From the NCBI GenBank assembly GCA_938038785.1, contig CALHTB010000084.1, forward strand, positions 1 to 43,334: DNA of 43,334 nt, in the 5' to 3' direction. The stretch's first letter is position 1. Every line of letters begins with the position of its first letter. The position numbers were made by a program, and so were the translations under genes. Positions 31,296 to 39,787 of this stretch are shown here, in pieces. The stretch comes from an uncultured Acidimicrobiales bacterium. Lineage in GTDB: Bacteria > Actinomycetota > Acidimicrobiia > Acidimicrobiales > SHLQ01. A model generated the notes under the pieces. The model saw only the letters and a list, made by a program, of their open reading frames with translations, was not told where the DNA came from and made no database searches.

Positions 31296-33119
31296 ATGAC
31301 CATGCACCCCTTCGCCGAGGAAACGCCCATCCCCGAGTCGGCCGCGCCACCACCGGCAAAGCCGCCGGGCCCGTTCTCGATCGGCAGCGCCCTGTTCAAC
31401 GTCGGCCTGGTGGCCATGTTGATGGCTATCTCGTTCCTGGCGGTGGCCTTACCGTCTCGCGACGACATTGCCAGCGTGGACTCGGCCGACGTTGGCCGCA
31501 GCGATGTTCCAAACGTCCTCGCCTTCGAAGACCCAGTGGCCGACACCACGAGCCTCCCTGCTGGTTCGTCAACGACCACGGTGCCCGACGAGGAGGATGT
31601 GCAGACTTTGCTCGCAGACGTGATTGCCGAGTTACGCGAACAGAGGGAGACCGGCGAGGCCTCGGCGGAAACGTCCGACGGTGAGGCCAACTCGCCAGAT
31701 GCTGGCTCACAAGACGGCGAAAGCGGCGCAAGCGATGTTGTTGTGCCCCCAACCGCACCACGCCAAGACCTCGTGCAGGTGGTGTACCGAACCGAGCAAG
31801 TTCGAACGCCCGCAGCCTCCTCGCAGGCGACCGCGCCGACCACGACAAGCGCCCCTCGACCCGAGTGCACCGACTACGCCACCCGCAGCGCAGCCCAAGC
31901 TGCCTTTGACGCATCCCCAACCGAGCTCGCCCACTTCGATGGCGACGGCGACGGCCGGGCATGTGAGCAGATTGTCGACCCCGACGCGCCAAAGCGCATC
32001 ACCTGCGAGGACTTCGAAAACCAGCCGGATGCCCAGAGCATCTTCGAAAGCGACATCCAACGCTACGACTATCTCGATGGCGATGGAGACGGGCGCGCCT
32101 GCGAACAACTCCCGGGCGCACCGGTTGAAGGGCCAAAGCTTCCACCGGCGGCGCAGGTCTTGTCGGTCAACGCAGTGCGCCAGCAGCAAGGTGTCTTCGG
32201 GCTGCACACCCGGGAGGCTCCGTGGTTCATGGGCGAGCTCGACTACATCAGCCGGCTGGTCGGCAAGGCGCCGAACAACCTGCTGTTCTTCTCGAACTGG
32301 GCCACCCCATTCCCCGCCGAACAGGTCCGTACCGCGTGGGGCCGCGGCATGACGCCACAGATCGCCTGGGAACCGGTTGTTCCCGGTGCCGACCGCCAGC
32401 CAACCCTTCGCGAGATCGCCGATGGCGATTGGGACACCTACATCGATGACTGGGCCAACGCGGCGGCAGCGCACGGCCAGCCAATCGTGCTTCGTCTCGC
32501 TGGCGAGATGAACGGCAACTGGTACTCGTGGTCAGAACAGTTGAACGGCAACAGCCAAGGCGACTTCATCGACATGTGGCGTCACGTACACGGCCGATTC
32601 GAAGCTGCTGGCGCCGACAACGTCGTGTGGTTGTGGAGCGTCAACAGGTCGAACAATCTAAAGACCGACATCACGACCTACTGGCCCGGCGAGCAGTACA
32701 CCGACTGGGTGGGTATCTCGGGTTATTGGCGTGGCTTCGACGGTGCCCCAGCCCCAACCTTCGATGCCATCTTCGGCAAGACGATCGCAGAGCTTCGGTC
32801 AATCACGGCCAAGCCGATCCTCCTCGCCGAGATCGGCGCTGGCACCAACGTCGACGCCGACCGCGTCAACTGGCTCACCACCGTGTTTGACGGGCTTGCC
32901 GCCAACCCCGACATCATCGGCTTTGTCTACTTCAACGACACAAAAGCAGGCGGCGACTGGCGTATCCAGTTCAGCCAGCCGATGGTCGATGCGTTTGCTG
33001 CAGGTGTTGCCGACCAACGGTGGACCAGCGGCGCGCTGCCAACCGGCATGAAGATCGGCGACCGCCTATCGGTCCCAGCCCACAGCGACCCCAACAACCA
33101 AGGCCTCGCCGGCGAATAA
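31296..33119 (+). CDS. Membrane-anchored glycosidase: two excalibur repeats plus GH26 domain
   Basis: 607 residues. An N-terminal membrane helix (about 29-52), a long Ser/Glu/Asp linker, two excalibur calcium-binding modules ending in DGDGDGRACE (215-224 and 261-270), and a GH26-like TIM barrel (about 290-570). Probable acid/base is E404 (GEMNG, 403-407) and nucleophile E512 (ILLAEIGAG). GH26 enzymes cleave beta-mannans or mixed beta-glucans. Located 22 bp after the GT2 synthase, it probably trims or releases the polymer made by it, much as cellulases accompany cellulose synthases. Catalytic residues look intact. The start MTMHPF has only a distant AAAGG, so initiation is not certain. Confidence 0.85.
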   Translation: MTMHPFAEETPIPESAAPPPAKPPGPFSIGSALFNVGLVAMLMAISFLAVALPSRDDIASVDSADVGRSDVPNVLAFEDPVADTTSLPAGSSTTTVPDEEDVQTLLADVIAELREQRETGEASAETSDGEANSPDAGSQDGESGASDVVVPPTAPRQDLVQVVYRTEQVRTPAASSQATAPTTTSAPRPECTDYATRSAAQAAFDASPTELAHFDGDGDGRACEQIVDPDAPKRITCEDFENQPDAQSIFESDIQRYDYLDGDGDGRACEQLPGAPVEGPKLPPAAQVLSVNAVRQQQGVFGLHTREAPWFMGELDYISRLVGKAPNNLLFFSNWATPFPAEQVRTAWGRGMTPQIAWEPVVPGADRQPTLREIADGDWDTYIDDWANAAAAHGQPIVLRLAGEMNGNWYSWSEQLNGNSQGDFIDMWRHVHGRFEAAGADNVVWLWSVNRSNNLKTDITTYWPGEQYTDWVGISGYWRGFDGAPAPTFDAIFGKTIAELRSITAKPILLAEIGAGTNVDADRVNWLTTVFDGLAANPDIIGFVYFNDTKAGGDWRIQFSQPMVDAFAAGVADQRWTSGALPTGMKIGDRLSVPAHSDPNNQGLAGE

Positions 33120-33135
33120 CCTCCAACAGGTTGCT

Positions 33136-33166
33136 GTCAACGCTGGGGTCAGACCCTTTAGTTGAC
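33136..33166. repeat. GGGGTC-palindrome family, copy 2
   Basis: The core TGGGGTCAGACCC (33144-33156) is flanked by pairing arms GTCAAC (33136-33141) and GTTGAC (33161-33166). It lies 17 bp after the GH26 stop. Confidence 0.7.
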
Positions 33167-33231
33167 CGGACATCCGAAAACTCTTGAATTTTCAATACTC
33201 TGTTAAGACCGATCGTCGTAGCGTCCGCCGG

Positions 33232-33270
33232 CTCGGACAATTCTGGGGTCAGACCCTTGTTTTGTCCGAG
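33232..33270. repeat. GGGGTC-palindrome family, copy 3
   Basis: Core TGGGGTCAGACCC (33244-33256) with 9-bp perfect arms CTCGGACAA (33232-33240) and TTGTCCGAG (33262-33270). It starts 2 bp after the CoA-transferase stop on the minus strand and may act as its terminator. Confidence 0.8.
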
Positions 33271-33272
33271 GG

Positions 33273-34508
33273 CTAGACGATGTTGGATGCTCGGAGGTCG
33301 GCGATCTGATCTTCGGAGAGGTCGAGCACATCGGCGAGAATCTCGTCGGTGTGTTCGCTGAGGGTTGGTGGGGCGTTGCGGTAGGTGACAGGGCTTTGCG
33401 AGAAGTGAATCGGGTTCGCGATCGCCGGTGCGGTTCCAGCGACCGAGTGCGGAAGGTCGATACGGCCGCCGCGGTGCTTGGCCTGCGGTTCGTCAAACGC
33501 GTCAGCCATGTCGTTGATCTTGGCTGCGGGAACACCCAAAGCCGGTAGCGCCTCGAGCGTCTCGGCCTTGGTCTTCGTGCGGAGCTCGGCTTGGAGGAGA
33601 CCCGCAAGTTCGACCCGATGCTTGTTCCGGTCGGGGTTCTCGGCAAAGCGAGGGTCGGCAACGAGCTCGTCCAGGCCCAGCCAACCGCAGAACGCTGCGA
33701 ACTGGCCATTGTTTCCAACCGCCACAATTACCCGACCGTCGGACACATCGAATGGCTGGTACGGCGCCAGGTTCGGGTGCCACTCGCCACTGCGGGTCGG
33801 CGGCACTCCCCCAACGAAATAGTTGAGCGCCTGGTTCGCCATGAAAGCCAGCTGTGAATCGAACAGCGCCACGTCGACATGTTGGCCAACACCGGTCTGA
33901 TCGCGGTGGCGTAGCGCGGCCAATATGCCGACGGTGGCGTACATACCTGCGGTCTGGTCGGCGGTTGCCACTCCGGCTCGAAGCGGGCCGGCGCCGGGCT
34001 CGCCGTCCGCGCGACCGGTGACGCTCATCATGCCTCCCATTGCTTGGGCGAGGTAGTCGTACCCGGGCTGCTCGGCCATCGGCCCGTCCTGCCCGAACCC
34101 GGTGATCGAGGCGTAGATGATGTCGGGCTTCACTTCTCGGAGACCCTCGTAATCGAGCCCCTTCCGGGCCAGCGACCCGACCTTGAAGTTCTCGATGACC
34201 ACGTCGCTCTTTGCCGCGAGCTTCTTGATGAGGTCAACACCTTCGGGCGAACCGATGTTGACGGTGATCGACTTCTTCCCGCGGTTGGCGCACAGGTAGT
34301 ACGACGCCTCGACCGTTTCGTTGCCGTCCTCGTCGAGCAACCACGGAGGCCCCCAATGCCGGGTGTCGTCGCCAGCCCCGGGACGTTCAACCTTGATGAC
34401 GTCAGCGCCGAGGTCGGCGAGTAGCTGCCCGCAGGCTGGGCCGGCGAGCACCCGCGACAGGTCGAGCACACGAATTCCACTAAGGGCGCCTGGGTGTGGT
34501 GAAGTCAT
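33273..34508 (-). CDS. CaiB/BaiF family (class III) CoA-transferase
   Basis: 411 residues, the family length. Motifs: VLDLSRVLAGPACGQLLADLGADVIKVERPGAGDDTR, the NRGKKSI segment, VVIENFKVGSLARKGLDY, and catalytic D151 in PGYDYLAQAMGG. The enzyme moves CoA between two carboxylic acids through an Asp-linked thioester; the acids cannot be read from sequence. It stands alone, divergent from the HAD phosphatase gene. The ATG has TAGTGT 6 nt upstream (leaderless type). Confidence 0.92.
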   Translation of the reverse strand: MTSPHPGALSGIRVLDLSRVLAGPACGQLLADLGADVIKVERPGAGDDTRHWGPPWLLDEDGNETVEASYYLCANRGKKSITVNIGSPEGVDLIKKLAAKSDVVIENFKVGSLARKGLDYEGLREVKPDIIYASITGFGQDGPMAEQPGYDYLAQAMGGMMSVTGRADGEPGAGPLRAGVATADQTAGMYATVGILAALRHRDQTGVGQHVDVALFDSQLAFMANQALNYFVGGVPPTRSGEWHPNLAPYQPFDVSDGRVIVAVGNNGQFAAFCGWLGLDELVADPRFAENPDRNKHRVELAGLLQAELRTKTKAETLEALPALGVPAAKINDMADAFDEPQAKHRGGRIDLPHSVAGTAPAIANPIHFSQSPVTYRNAPPTLSEHTDEILADVLDLSEDQIADLRASNIV

Positions 34509-34514
34509 GGGGTC

Positions 34515-34520
34515 ACACTA
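34515..34520 (-). promoter_or_regulatory. -10 box of the CoA-transferase gene
   Basis: On the minus strand TAGTGT lies 6 nt before ATG 34508. Confidence 0.45.
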
Positions 34521-34543
34521 CGACGGGACAACCGGGATGTGCG

Positions 34544-34549
34544 TAGGCT
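34544..34549 (+). promoter_or_regulatory. -10 box of the HAD phosphatase gene
   Basis: TAGGCT lies 7 nt before ATG 34557, the same hexamer as at 12007. With the minus-strand box at 34515 it forms a compact divergent promoter pair inside 48 bp. Confidence 0.5.
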
Positions 34550-34556
34550 CGGCCAG

Positions 34557-35255
34557 ATGTCGTCTGCAGAAATCACCACGTCCAACAGTGAGATACCGGT
34601 TGACCCAGACGCGCTACCGCTGGCGCTGTTCGACCTCGATGGCACGCTGACCGACCCAGCCGACGGCATCATTGCCTGTCATCGTTGGGCGCTTGGCGAG
34701 CTCGACCTTCCTTGGAACGACGCAATCGACACGTCGACGCTGATCGGCCCTCCAGCCGAAGAGGCGCACGCATTGCTGGGCGTTCCCGCCGACAAGATCG
34801 CGGCATCGACCGAGCTGTACCGCGAACGCTTCGCCATTGCCGGTTGGCTCGACGACACCTTGTACGACGGAATCCCCGAGCTGCTCGAAGCGCTTTCCAA
34901 AGCCGGATGGATGCTCGGCGTAGCCACCATGAAGCTCGAACCGTTCGCTGTTCGGGTGCTCGACCGGGTTGGCATTGCCGATTACCTCGACGTGGTGTCG
35001 GGCTCTGACGTTGCCCGTACGCGCAAGACGAAACGCGACATCATCCAGCACGCAATCTCAACCCTCGACCGCCCCACCTCGGGCATCGCGATGATCGGCG
35101 ACCGCCGCCACGACATCGAAGCAGCGAAGTCACTGCAGATGACCGCCATTGGTGCGGCGTGGGGTTTCGGCTCGATCGACGAGCTCATCGGTGCCAACGC
35201 GGACGCCGTCTCACTAACGCCAAACGACGTAGGCGAAGTGCTTTTGGGCCAATAA
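34557..35255 (+). CDS. HAD superfamily hydrolase, Gph/PGMB-like
   Basis: 232 residues. HAD motif I LFDLDGTLTDP with D26 and D28, a helical cap (about 38-105), motif III region RKTKRDI, and motif IV MIGDRRHDIEAAKS. The layout is that of phosphoglycolate phosphatase/PpaX-type enzymes, which dephosphorylate small phosphorylated metabolites in the cytoplasm. ATG 34557 is chosen from the -10 box and because a 6-codon upstream extension lacks a ribosome site. No partner gene is evident. Confidence 0.87.
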   Translation: MSSAEITTSNSEIPVDPDALPLALFDLDGTLTDPADGIIACHRWALGELDLPWNDAIDTSTLIGPPAEEAHALLGVPADKIAASTELYRERFAIAGWLDDTLYDGIPELLEALSKAGWMLGVATMKLEPFAVRVLDRVGIADYLDVVSGSDVARTRKTKRDIIQHAISTLDRPTSGIAMIGDRRHDIEAAKSLQMTAIGAAWGFGSIDELIGANADAVSLTPNDVGEVLLGQ

Positions 35256-35322
35256 CGCCGTTGCGCAACGAGATGTCTGCGACCAGCAGGCAGTCACCAC
35301 CCTGCTTCTGCGAAACTGTGCC

Positions 35323-35736
35323 ATGGACATCCCAACTGCATCGATCAGCCTCGTTTCGCTGGTGGTACACGACTACGACGAGGCCATTGCATTCTTCGTC
35401 GACGTGATGGGCTTCGACCTCGTCGAAGATTCGCCGTCGGAGACAAACGACGGTGACACGAAGCGATGGGTAGTTGTCAAGCCCAAGGGCGGTGAAACCG
35501 GCATGCTGCTAGCCAAAGCCGATGGCGAAGTGCAGTCAAAGGTTGTGGGCGAGCAGTTCGGCGGCCGGGTTGGCTTCTTCCTCCGCGTGGACGACTTCGA
35601 CGCGCAGTACCAGCGCATGGTCGATGCTGACGTCGAGTTCATGGAGAAACCGCGATCCGAGCCCTACGGCACGGTCGTCGTATTCAAGGACATTGCTGGC
35701 AACAAGTGGGATCTTCTCGGCCCAGCCGCCGAGTAG
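35323..35736 (+). CDS. VOC (glyoxalase/dioxygenase fold) family protein
   Basis: 137 residues. One pair of beta-alpha-beta-beta-beta modules: ISLVSLVVHDYDEAIAFFVDVMGFDLVEDSP, then GRVGFFLRVDDFDAQYQRMVDADVEFMEKPRSEPYGTVVVFKDIAGNKWDLLGP. Length and pattern match stand-alone glyoxalase-like VOC proteins. Possible metal residues are the His in VVHDYD and acidic residues near the C-terminus, but the catalytic set is not certain, so the reaction is unknown. A GAAACT box lies 5 nt before the ATG. Confidence 0.82.
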   Translation: MDIPTASISLVSLVVHDYDEAIAFFVDVMGFDLVEDSPSETNDGDTKRWVVVKPKGGETGMLLAKADGEVQSKVVGEQFGGRVGFFLRVDDFDAQYQRMVDADVEFMEKPRSEPYGTVVVFKDIAGNKWDLLGPAAE

Positions 35737-35743
35737 GGGCCTA

Positions 35744-35766
35744 GCCCCCCAGGACGGATTGGGGGC
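35744..35766 (+). terminator. Hairpin after the VOC gene
   Basis: GCCCCC (35744-35749) pairs with GGGGGC (35761-35766), 8 bp after the stop. A second imperfect structure (CACCC 35786-35790 with GGGTG 35800-35804 and outer GACC/GGTC) follows. Neither has a T run. The rest of the gap to 35888 holds only the promoter of the next gene. Confidence 0.5.
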
Positions 35767-35877
35767 AAACCCTCTGTGACCGCACCACCCTCATCCATTG
35801 GGTGACGGTGGTCGTCTGGAACTTGTTTCTCGGAGGCGTTCGTTAGGGGCGCCCTCAAGAAGATCGCGAATTGGACG

Positions 35878-35883
35878 TAAAGT
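35878..35883 (+). promoter_or_regulatory. -10 box of the cytochrome-monooxygenase gene
   Basis: TAAAGT lies 5 nt before ATG 35889. Confidence 0.35.
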
Positions 35884-35888
35884 TACCT

Positions 35889-37391
35889 ATGGACCGTTTG
35901 CGTGCGTTCTCCATCGTGTTCGGCGTCGCCCTTGCCTCGCTGATCTTCGTCGCTTGCGGCGGAAACGAGGACGCGTCCACTGCAGCTCCCGACGCCGAGC
36001 CGACCTCCACCACCCAAGCAAGCGCGTCAGCCGAGGGCACTTCGACCGACACCACCGGCGATTCGGCCACCGCAATCTCTTTTGCGAGCGACGTCCAGCC
36101 GATCATCGAGCAGAACTGCGTGTCGTGTCACTCCAACACCGGGCCGGGCACCACCCACCTCGAGATGGCAACCGTCAATGATGTTGCGTCCATCGCCGAC
36201 TTCGTGGCAGTTCGGGTCGAAGACAAGCAGATGCCGCCCTGGCCACAAAGCGGCTTGCAGGAAATTTCGTATCAGTACGACCTGTCGATGAGCGACGACG
36301 ATCGTCAAACCATCATCGACTGGGCCGCGGCTGGTGCTCCACTCGACGTCGATGCCACAACACCCCTAGCCGCGACCAGCCAGGCGTACCCGCCGATCGA
36401 CGCCGACCTCGTGGTCACCGCTGGCAGCCCGTATCCCGGGTCGGAAAAGACCGACGACTACCGCTGCCGAATCCTCGACCCCGGCTTCGAAGACACCTCG
36501 TGGGTCACCTCAATCGAAACTCGAGTCGACGAAACGCGGGTCCTCCACCACAGCCTCATTTACCGACTGCCCGCCAGCCTTCGTGGCGAGGCCGATGCTG
36601 TCGATGGAGCGGATGGCCAACCCGGTTGGACATGTCAAACCCTGCCGCGCTTTAGCCGCGGGCTGCTCGAACAGATTGCTGGTTGGGCCCCGGGCAACGG
36701 TCCAATCACTATGCCCGAAGGTTCCGGGCTGAGAATGGAAGCCGGCGATGCGTTCGTCGTCCAGTGGCATTACCACTACGACGGCGAAGCGTTGCCGGAT
36801 GACTCGGGCCTCGCAATCGAACTGGCCGACGAGGCCGAGTTGGCCGCAGCGGGCGGCGCCCTTGCCCCTGTAACCCAGCGCATCCTGCTCACGCCGGCTG
36901 AAATACCGTGCGCAAGTTACGAGAGCGGGCCGCTGTGCGATCGCAACGCTGCCCTGGCTCGTCTCAGTGGCGAGTTCGGCATCGAGTCAGCGTTCATTGC
37001 CAACCTCATCAACGATCGTTGTGGTGTTTCCGCCGACGACTTCGCTCAGTTCACCGAAGGCGTTGCAAGCTCATCGTGTGATGTGCCTGCGCCTCAGGGG
37101 CAGGTCGTGTCGATGTGGCCGCACATGCACGAACTTGGTACCACCTACCGACTGACCTTGAACCCCGGCACACCTGACGAGAAGCTCCTCATCGACATCG
37201 ATCGCTGGGACTTCCAATGGCAGATGGGCTACTACCCGGTCGAACCTCTTGTGTTCGAAAGCGGCGACCGGCTGCAAATCGAGTGCGGCTGGGATCGAGC
37301 CCTGTGGCCAGCTGGCCTTGAGAGTCGTTACATCGTGTGGGCCGAGGGCACCCAGGACGAAATGTGCTTTACGGGAATCGCTATCCGCTAG
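35889..37391 (+). CDS. Lipoprotein fusing a cytochrome c module to a PHM-like copper monooxygenase
   Basis: 500 residues. Lipoprotein signal with Cys23 (LIFVACGG), then a Ser/Thr/Ala linker. A cytochrome c module carries CVSCH (77-81) and possible distal M115 in MPPWP. The rest resembles peptidylglycine alpha-hydroxylating monooxygenase: HH at 220-221 and HYH at 294-296 fit the CuH site, and H412/H414 in PHMHELGTTY and M492 in DEMC fit the CuM site. Such type II copper enzymes hydroxylate C-H bonds with O2 and an electron donor; here the heme may supply electrons in place of ascorbate. Outer face of the membrane. Its TAG stop shares CTAG with the next, convergent gene. ATG 35889 is chosen from the signal peptide. 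Confidence 0.85.
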   Translation: MDRLRAFSIVFGVALASLIFVACGGNEDASTAAPDAEPTSTTQASASAEGTSTDTTGDSATAISFASDVQPIIEQNCVSCHSNTGPGTTHLEMATVNDVASIADFVAVRVEDKQMPPWPQSGLQEISYQYDLSMSDDDRQTIIDWAAAGAPLDVDATTPLAATSQAYPPIDADLVVTAGSPYPGSEKTDDYRCRILDPGFEDTSWVTSIETRVDETRVLHHSLIYRLPASLRGEADAVDGADGQPGWTCQTLPRFSRGLLEQIAGWAPGNGPITMPEGSGLRMEAGDAFVVQWHYHYDGEALPDDSGLAIELADEAELAAAGGALAPVTQRILLTPAEIPCASYESGPLCDRNAALARLSGEFGIESAFIANLINDRCGVSADDFAQFTEGVASSSCDVPAPQGQVVSMWPHMHELGTTYRLTLNPGTPDEKLLIDIDRWDFQWQMGYYPVEPLVFESGDRLQIECGWDRALWPAGLESRYIVWAEGTQDEMCFTGIAIR

Positions 37392-39490
37392 ACGGCCAGC
37401 AACCCTTGATCTTGTAGCAGCGCATCGGGGGTGGCATCGCGGCCGCGGAACAGGCGGTAGACCTCGGCTGCGGGCTTGCTACCACCCAGGCCGAGCACTG
37501 TCTCGCGGAAACGGTCGGCGACCTGGCGGAGTTCGGCTTCGTTGTCGAGGCCCACTTCCCGGAACGCAGCGAACGCGTCGGCCGCAAGCACTTCGGCCCA
37601 CTTGTACGAGTAGTAGCCCGCCGCATATCCGCCGGCGAACAGGTGGCCAAAGGCGGTCAGGTTCGACTCGTCGTCGAGACGTGGGGTCACCAGGGTCTCT
37701 TCGGCGATCTGGCGATCGAGCTCGTTCGGGTCGGTGACGGTTGGGTCGACCCCAAAGCGCTCGTGAAGTGCCATGTCCGACTTCGCGAAGTGCAGCTGGC
37801 GAAGCGTCCCGTTGGCGACCATGTAGTTGCGGCTGTCGATGATCCGGTCGAGGGTGTCCTCGTCGAGCGGTTCGTTCGTCTCGACATGGGCGGTGAGGTC
37901 GCGAAGGAACGGTTTGTGCTCCATCCAGTACTCGTTGAACTGGCTCGCAAGTTCGACCGAGTCCCACTCGACCAGGTTCATTCCTGACGCACCACCCTCG
38001 TCGATCTCGGTGAACATGTGCTGGGTTGCGTGGCCGAACTCGTGGAAGAGGGTGCGAACCTCGTCGAGCGACATCAACCCTGGCCGGCCTTCCGCTGGTG
38101 GACGGGCGTTCATGACGAACAGCGCAACCGGCAGCGAGCTGCCGTGGTCACCAACTGCCAGAAGGCGGTCGCGTCCAACGACAGTGTTCATCCACGCGCC
38201 GCCTCGCTTCTCGCCCGGACGACTGTATGGGTCGACGTAGAACGCCGCGATGACCTCGCCGTCGCGGAGCACCTCAAAGAACTGCACCGACTCGTCCCAC
38301 ACCGGAACGGCGCCGTCGGTGGATTCGCGAATCTCAACGCCGTACAGCGTGGAGATCAACGTGTAGAGGCCATCGAGCACACGTGGCAGTTGGAAGTAGT
38401 CGCGCAGCGCCTCAGCGTCATAGCTGTACAGCGCTTCCTGTTGGCGTTCAGCCCAGAACGCAATGTCCCATGGCTGCGGTTCTCCCTCGACCCCTTGGCT
38501 GTTCATGAACGCAGTGAGGGTTTCCATCTCGGTGAGCGCAACCGGGCGAGCCGCAGTTTCAAGTTCGTTGAGAAGGTCCCATACCGCCGAGGTTGATGGC
38601 GCCATCTTTGAGTCGACGCTCAGCTCGGCGTACGTGTCAAAGCCGACGAGCTTCGACTGCTCTTGACGCAGTTCGAGGATCTCGGTGAGGACCGGCAAGT
38701 TGTCGAACTCGCCAGACTGGCCGCGGGCACGAAACTTGCGGTACATCTCTTCGCGCAGCGCCCGGTCGGTGGCGTGCTGGGCGATGGCCATGTAGCTCAC
38801 GCCGTTCACCAGGAAATGCCAAGCACCTTCGGCATCGTCGTCAACAGCCTGGGTGCGGGCAATCTCGACAACCGCCTCGGGGATGCCGTCGAGGCGGGCA
38901 ACGTTGGTCACCTTGATGCGATCGGTTTGTTCTTCCTTGATGAGGTTGGTTCCAAAGATCGTGCTGAGCTCGGCCAGACGTTCGCTGATCTCGGAGAAGC
39001 GGGCCTGACCGTCGCCCGACAGCGATACACCCGAACGTTCCATCCCTCGAATTGACTCATCGAGGATTCGAGCACGGGCTTCGGAGAGGTTTTGGCCTTC
39101 GTCGCTGTCTCGCAGCTCGACCATGGCGTCGTATACCGGGCGGCTTTGGCCGATGGTGTTGGAGAACGAGACAACTGCGGGTTGCACCTCGTCGTACGCC
39201 TCTTGCATTTCGTCGGTGAACTTCACGCTGACGAGGTGCATGATCGGGCTGACGATGGCGCCGAGACGATGGCCGAGGTGCTCGAGTGGTTCCATGACGC
39301 CAGCCCACGTTGGTTCGAGCGACGATTCGAGTTCGGTGAAGTGTTCGGTCAGCTCGGCGAGCAGGGCCTCGATACCGGGTTGAACGTCGGCCGCATGGAT
39401 ACCCGACCACACCGGGAGATGCGCAATAGCGCCGGTGCTCACCGTCTGTTCGAGTCGTTCAAGTGGTGTGGCTGCAGATGTTGAACTCAT
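37388..39490 (-). CDS. M3 family oligopeptidase (PrlC/Dcp-like)
   Basis: 700 residues, the family length. Zinc motif HEFGH at 483-487 (LFHEFGHATQHMF), the third ligand Glu in the downstream VEWDSVELASQF helix, and the FYVDPYSRPGEKRGGAWM segment of the catalytic cleft. M3 oligopeptidases degrade short cytoplasmic peptides, including cleaved signal peptides. The start has TAGGGT 7 nt upstream (leaderless type). The final stop overlaps the convergent lipoprotein stop on a shared CTAG. Confidence 0.93.
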   Translation of the reverse strand: MSSTSAATPLERLEQTVSTGAIAHLPVWSGIHAADVQPGIEALLAELTEHFTELESSLEPTWAGVMEPLEHLGHRLGAIVSPIMHLVSVKFTDEMQEAYDEVQPAVVSFSNTIGQSRPVYDAMVELRDSDEGQNLSEARARILDESIRGMERSGVSLSGDGQARFSEISERLAELSTIFGTNLIKEEQTDRIKVTNVARLDGIPEAVVEIARTQAVDDDAEGAWHFLVNGVSYMAIAQHATDRALREEMYRKFRARGQSGEFDNLPVLTEILELRQEQSKLVGFDTYAELSVDSKMAPSTSAVWDLLNELETAARPVALTEMETLTAFMNSQGVEGEPQPWDIAFWAERQQEALYSYDAEALRDYFQLPRVLDGLYTLISTLYGVEIRESTDGAVPVWDESVQFFEVLRDGEVIAAFYVDPYSRPGEKRGGAWMNTVVGRDRLLAVGDHGSSLPVALFVMNARPPAEGRPGLMSLDEVRTLFHEFGHATQHMFTEIDEGGASGMNLVEWDSVELASQFNEYWMEHKPFLRDLTAHVETNEPLDEDTLDRIIDSRNYMVANGTLRQLHFAKSDMALHERFGVDPTVTDPNELDRQIAEETLVTPRLDDESNLTAFGHLFAGGYAAGYYSYKWAEVLAADAFAAFREVGLDNEAELRQVADRFRETVLGLGGSKPAAEVYRLFRGRDATPDALLQDQGLLAV

Positions 39491-39787
39491 AGGTGCAACC
39501 CTATCGACGCCCGACCACCGGATCTGAACAATCGAGCGGAGGGATTGCGACCGCTGGAAAGGCGTGAGCCCGAAGCTGCGAAGCCGGTTCGGGTATTGGC
39601 TTCACCCCTACGGGGATCGCCAAACTCGAGTTTCTCGCTTGAGGCTCGAAACATCGGCGGACTGGGCCTCACGACGTAGCCCGAAGCTGCGAAGCCGGTT
39701 CGGGCGGAGGCGGCCTCCGGCCAGCAGCCGAGCATCGAGAGCCCGCTAGGGCTCGGATTGCGACCGCTGGAGGCGAAGCCGGGAAAA
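39491..39787. repeat. Intergenic mosaic of direct and dispersed repeats
   Basis: The 297-bp gap between selO and the M3 gene holds: an identical 27-bp repeat (39567-39593 and 39678-39704, beginning AGCCCGAAGC and ending GGTTCGGG), itself able to fold on CCCGAA/TTCGGG; a 17-bp repeat GGATTGCGACCGCTGGA at 39542-39558 and 39755-39771; a hairpin GAGCCC-GCTA-GGGCTC at 39739-39754; and a 28-bp element at 39625-39652 recurring inverted at 43108-43135 with 24 matches. The frames crossing it are repeat-derived and not called. Confidence 0.75.
39498..39503 (-). promoter_or_regulatory. -10 box of the M3 peptidase gene
   Basis: On the minus strand TAGGGT lies 7 nt before ATG 39490. Confidence 0.45.

Larger units (their letters stand above)
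33120..33272. other. Convergent intergenic region holding two palindrome copies
   Basis: The 153-bp gap contains two GGGGTC-family palindromes in the same orientation, about 99 bp apart. Between them lies AT-richer sequence (about 33170-33210) unlike the surroundings, which could be a remnant of a small element. No small coding frame is convincing. Confidence 0.6.

Noticed and set aside
39487-39735. 82-codon minus-strand frame with repeated RTGFAASG
   Set aside because: The repeated peptide is simply the translation of the 27-bp intergenic repeat; composition is not that of a gene.
39542-39771. Possible CRISPR-like array from repeated 27-bp and 17-bp units
   Set aside because: Only two copies of each unit, irregular spacing and no cas genes; better explained as dispersed intergenic repeats.
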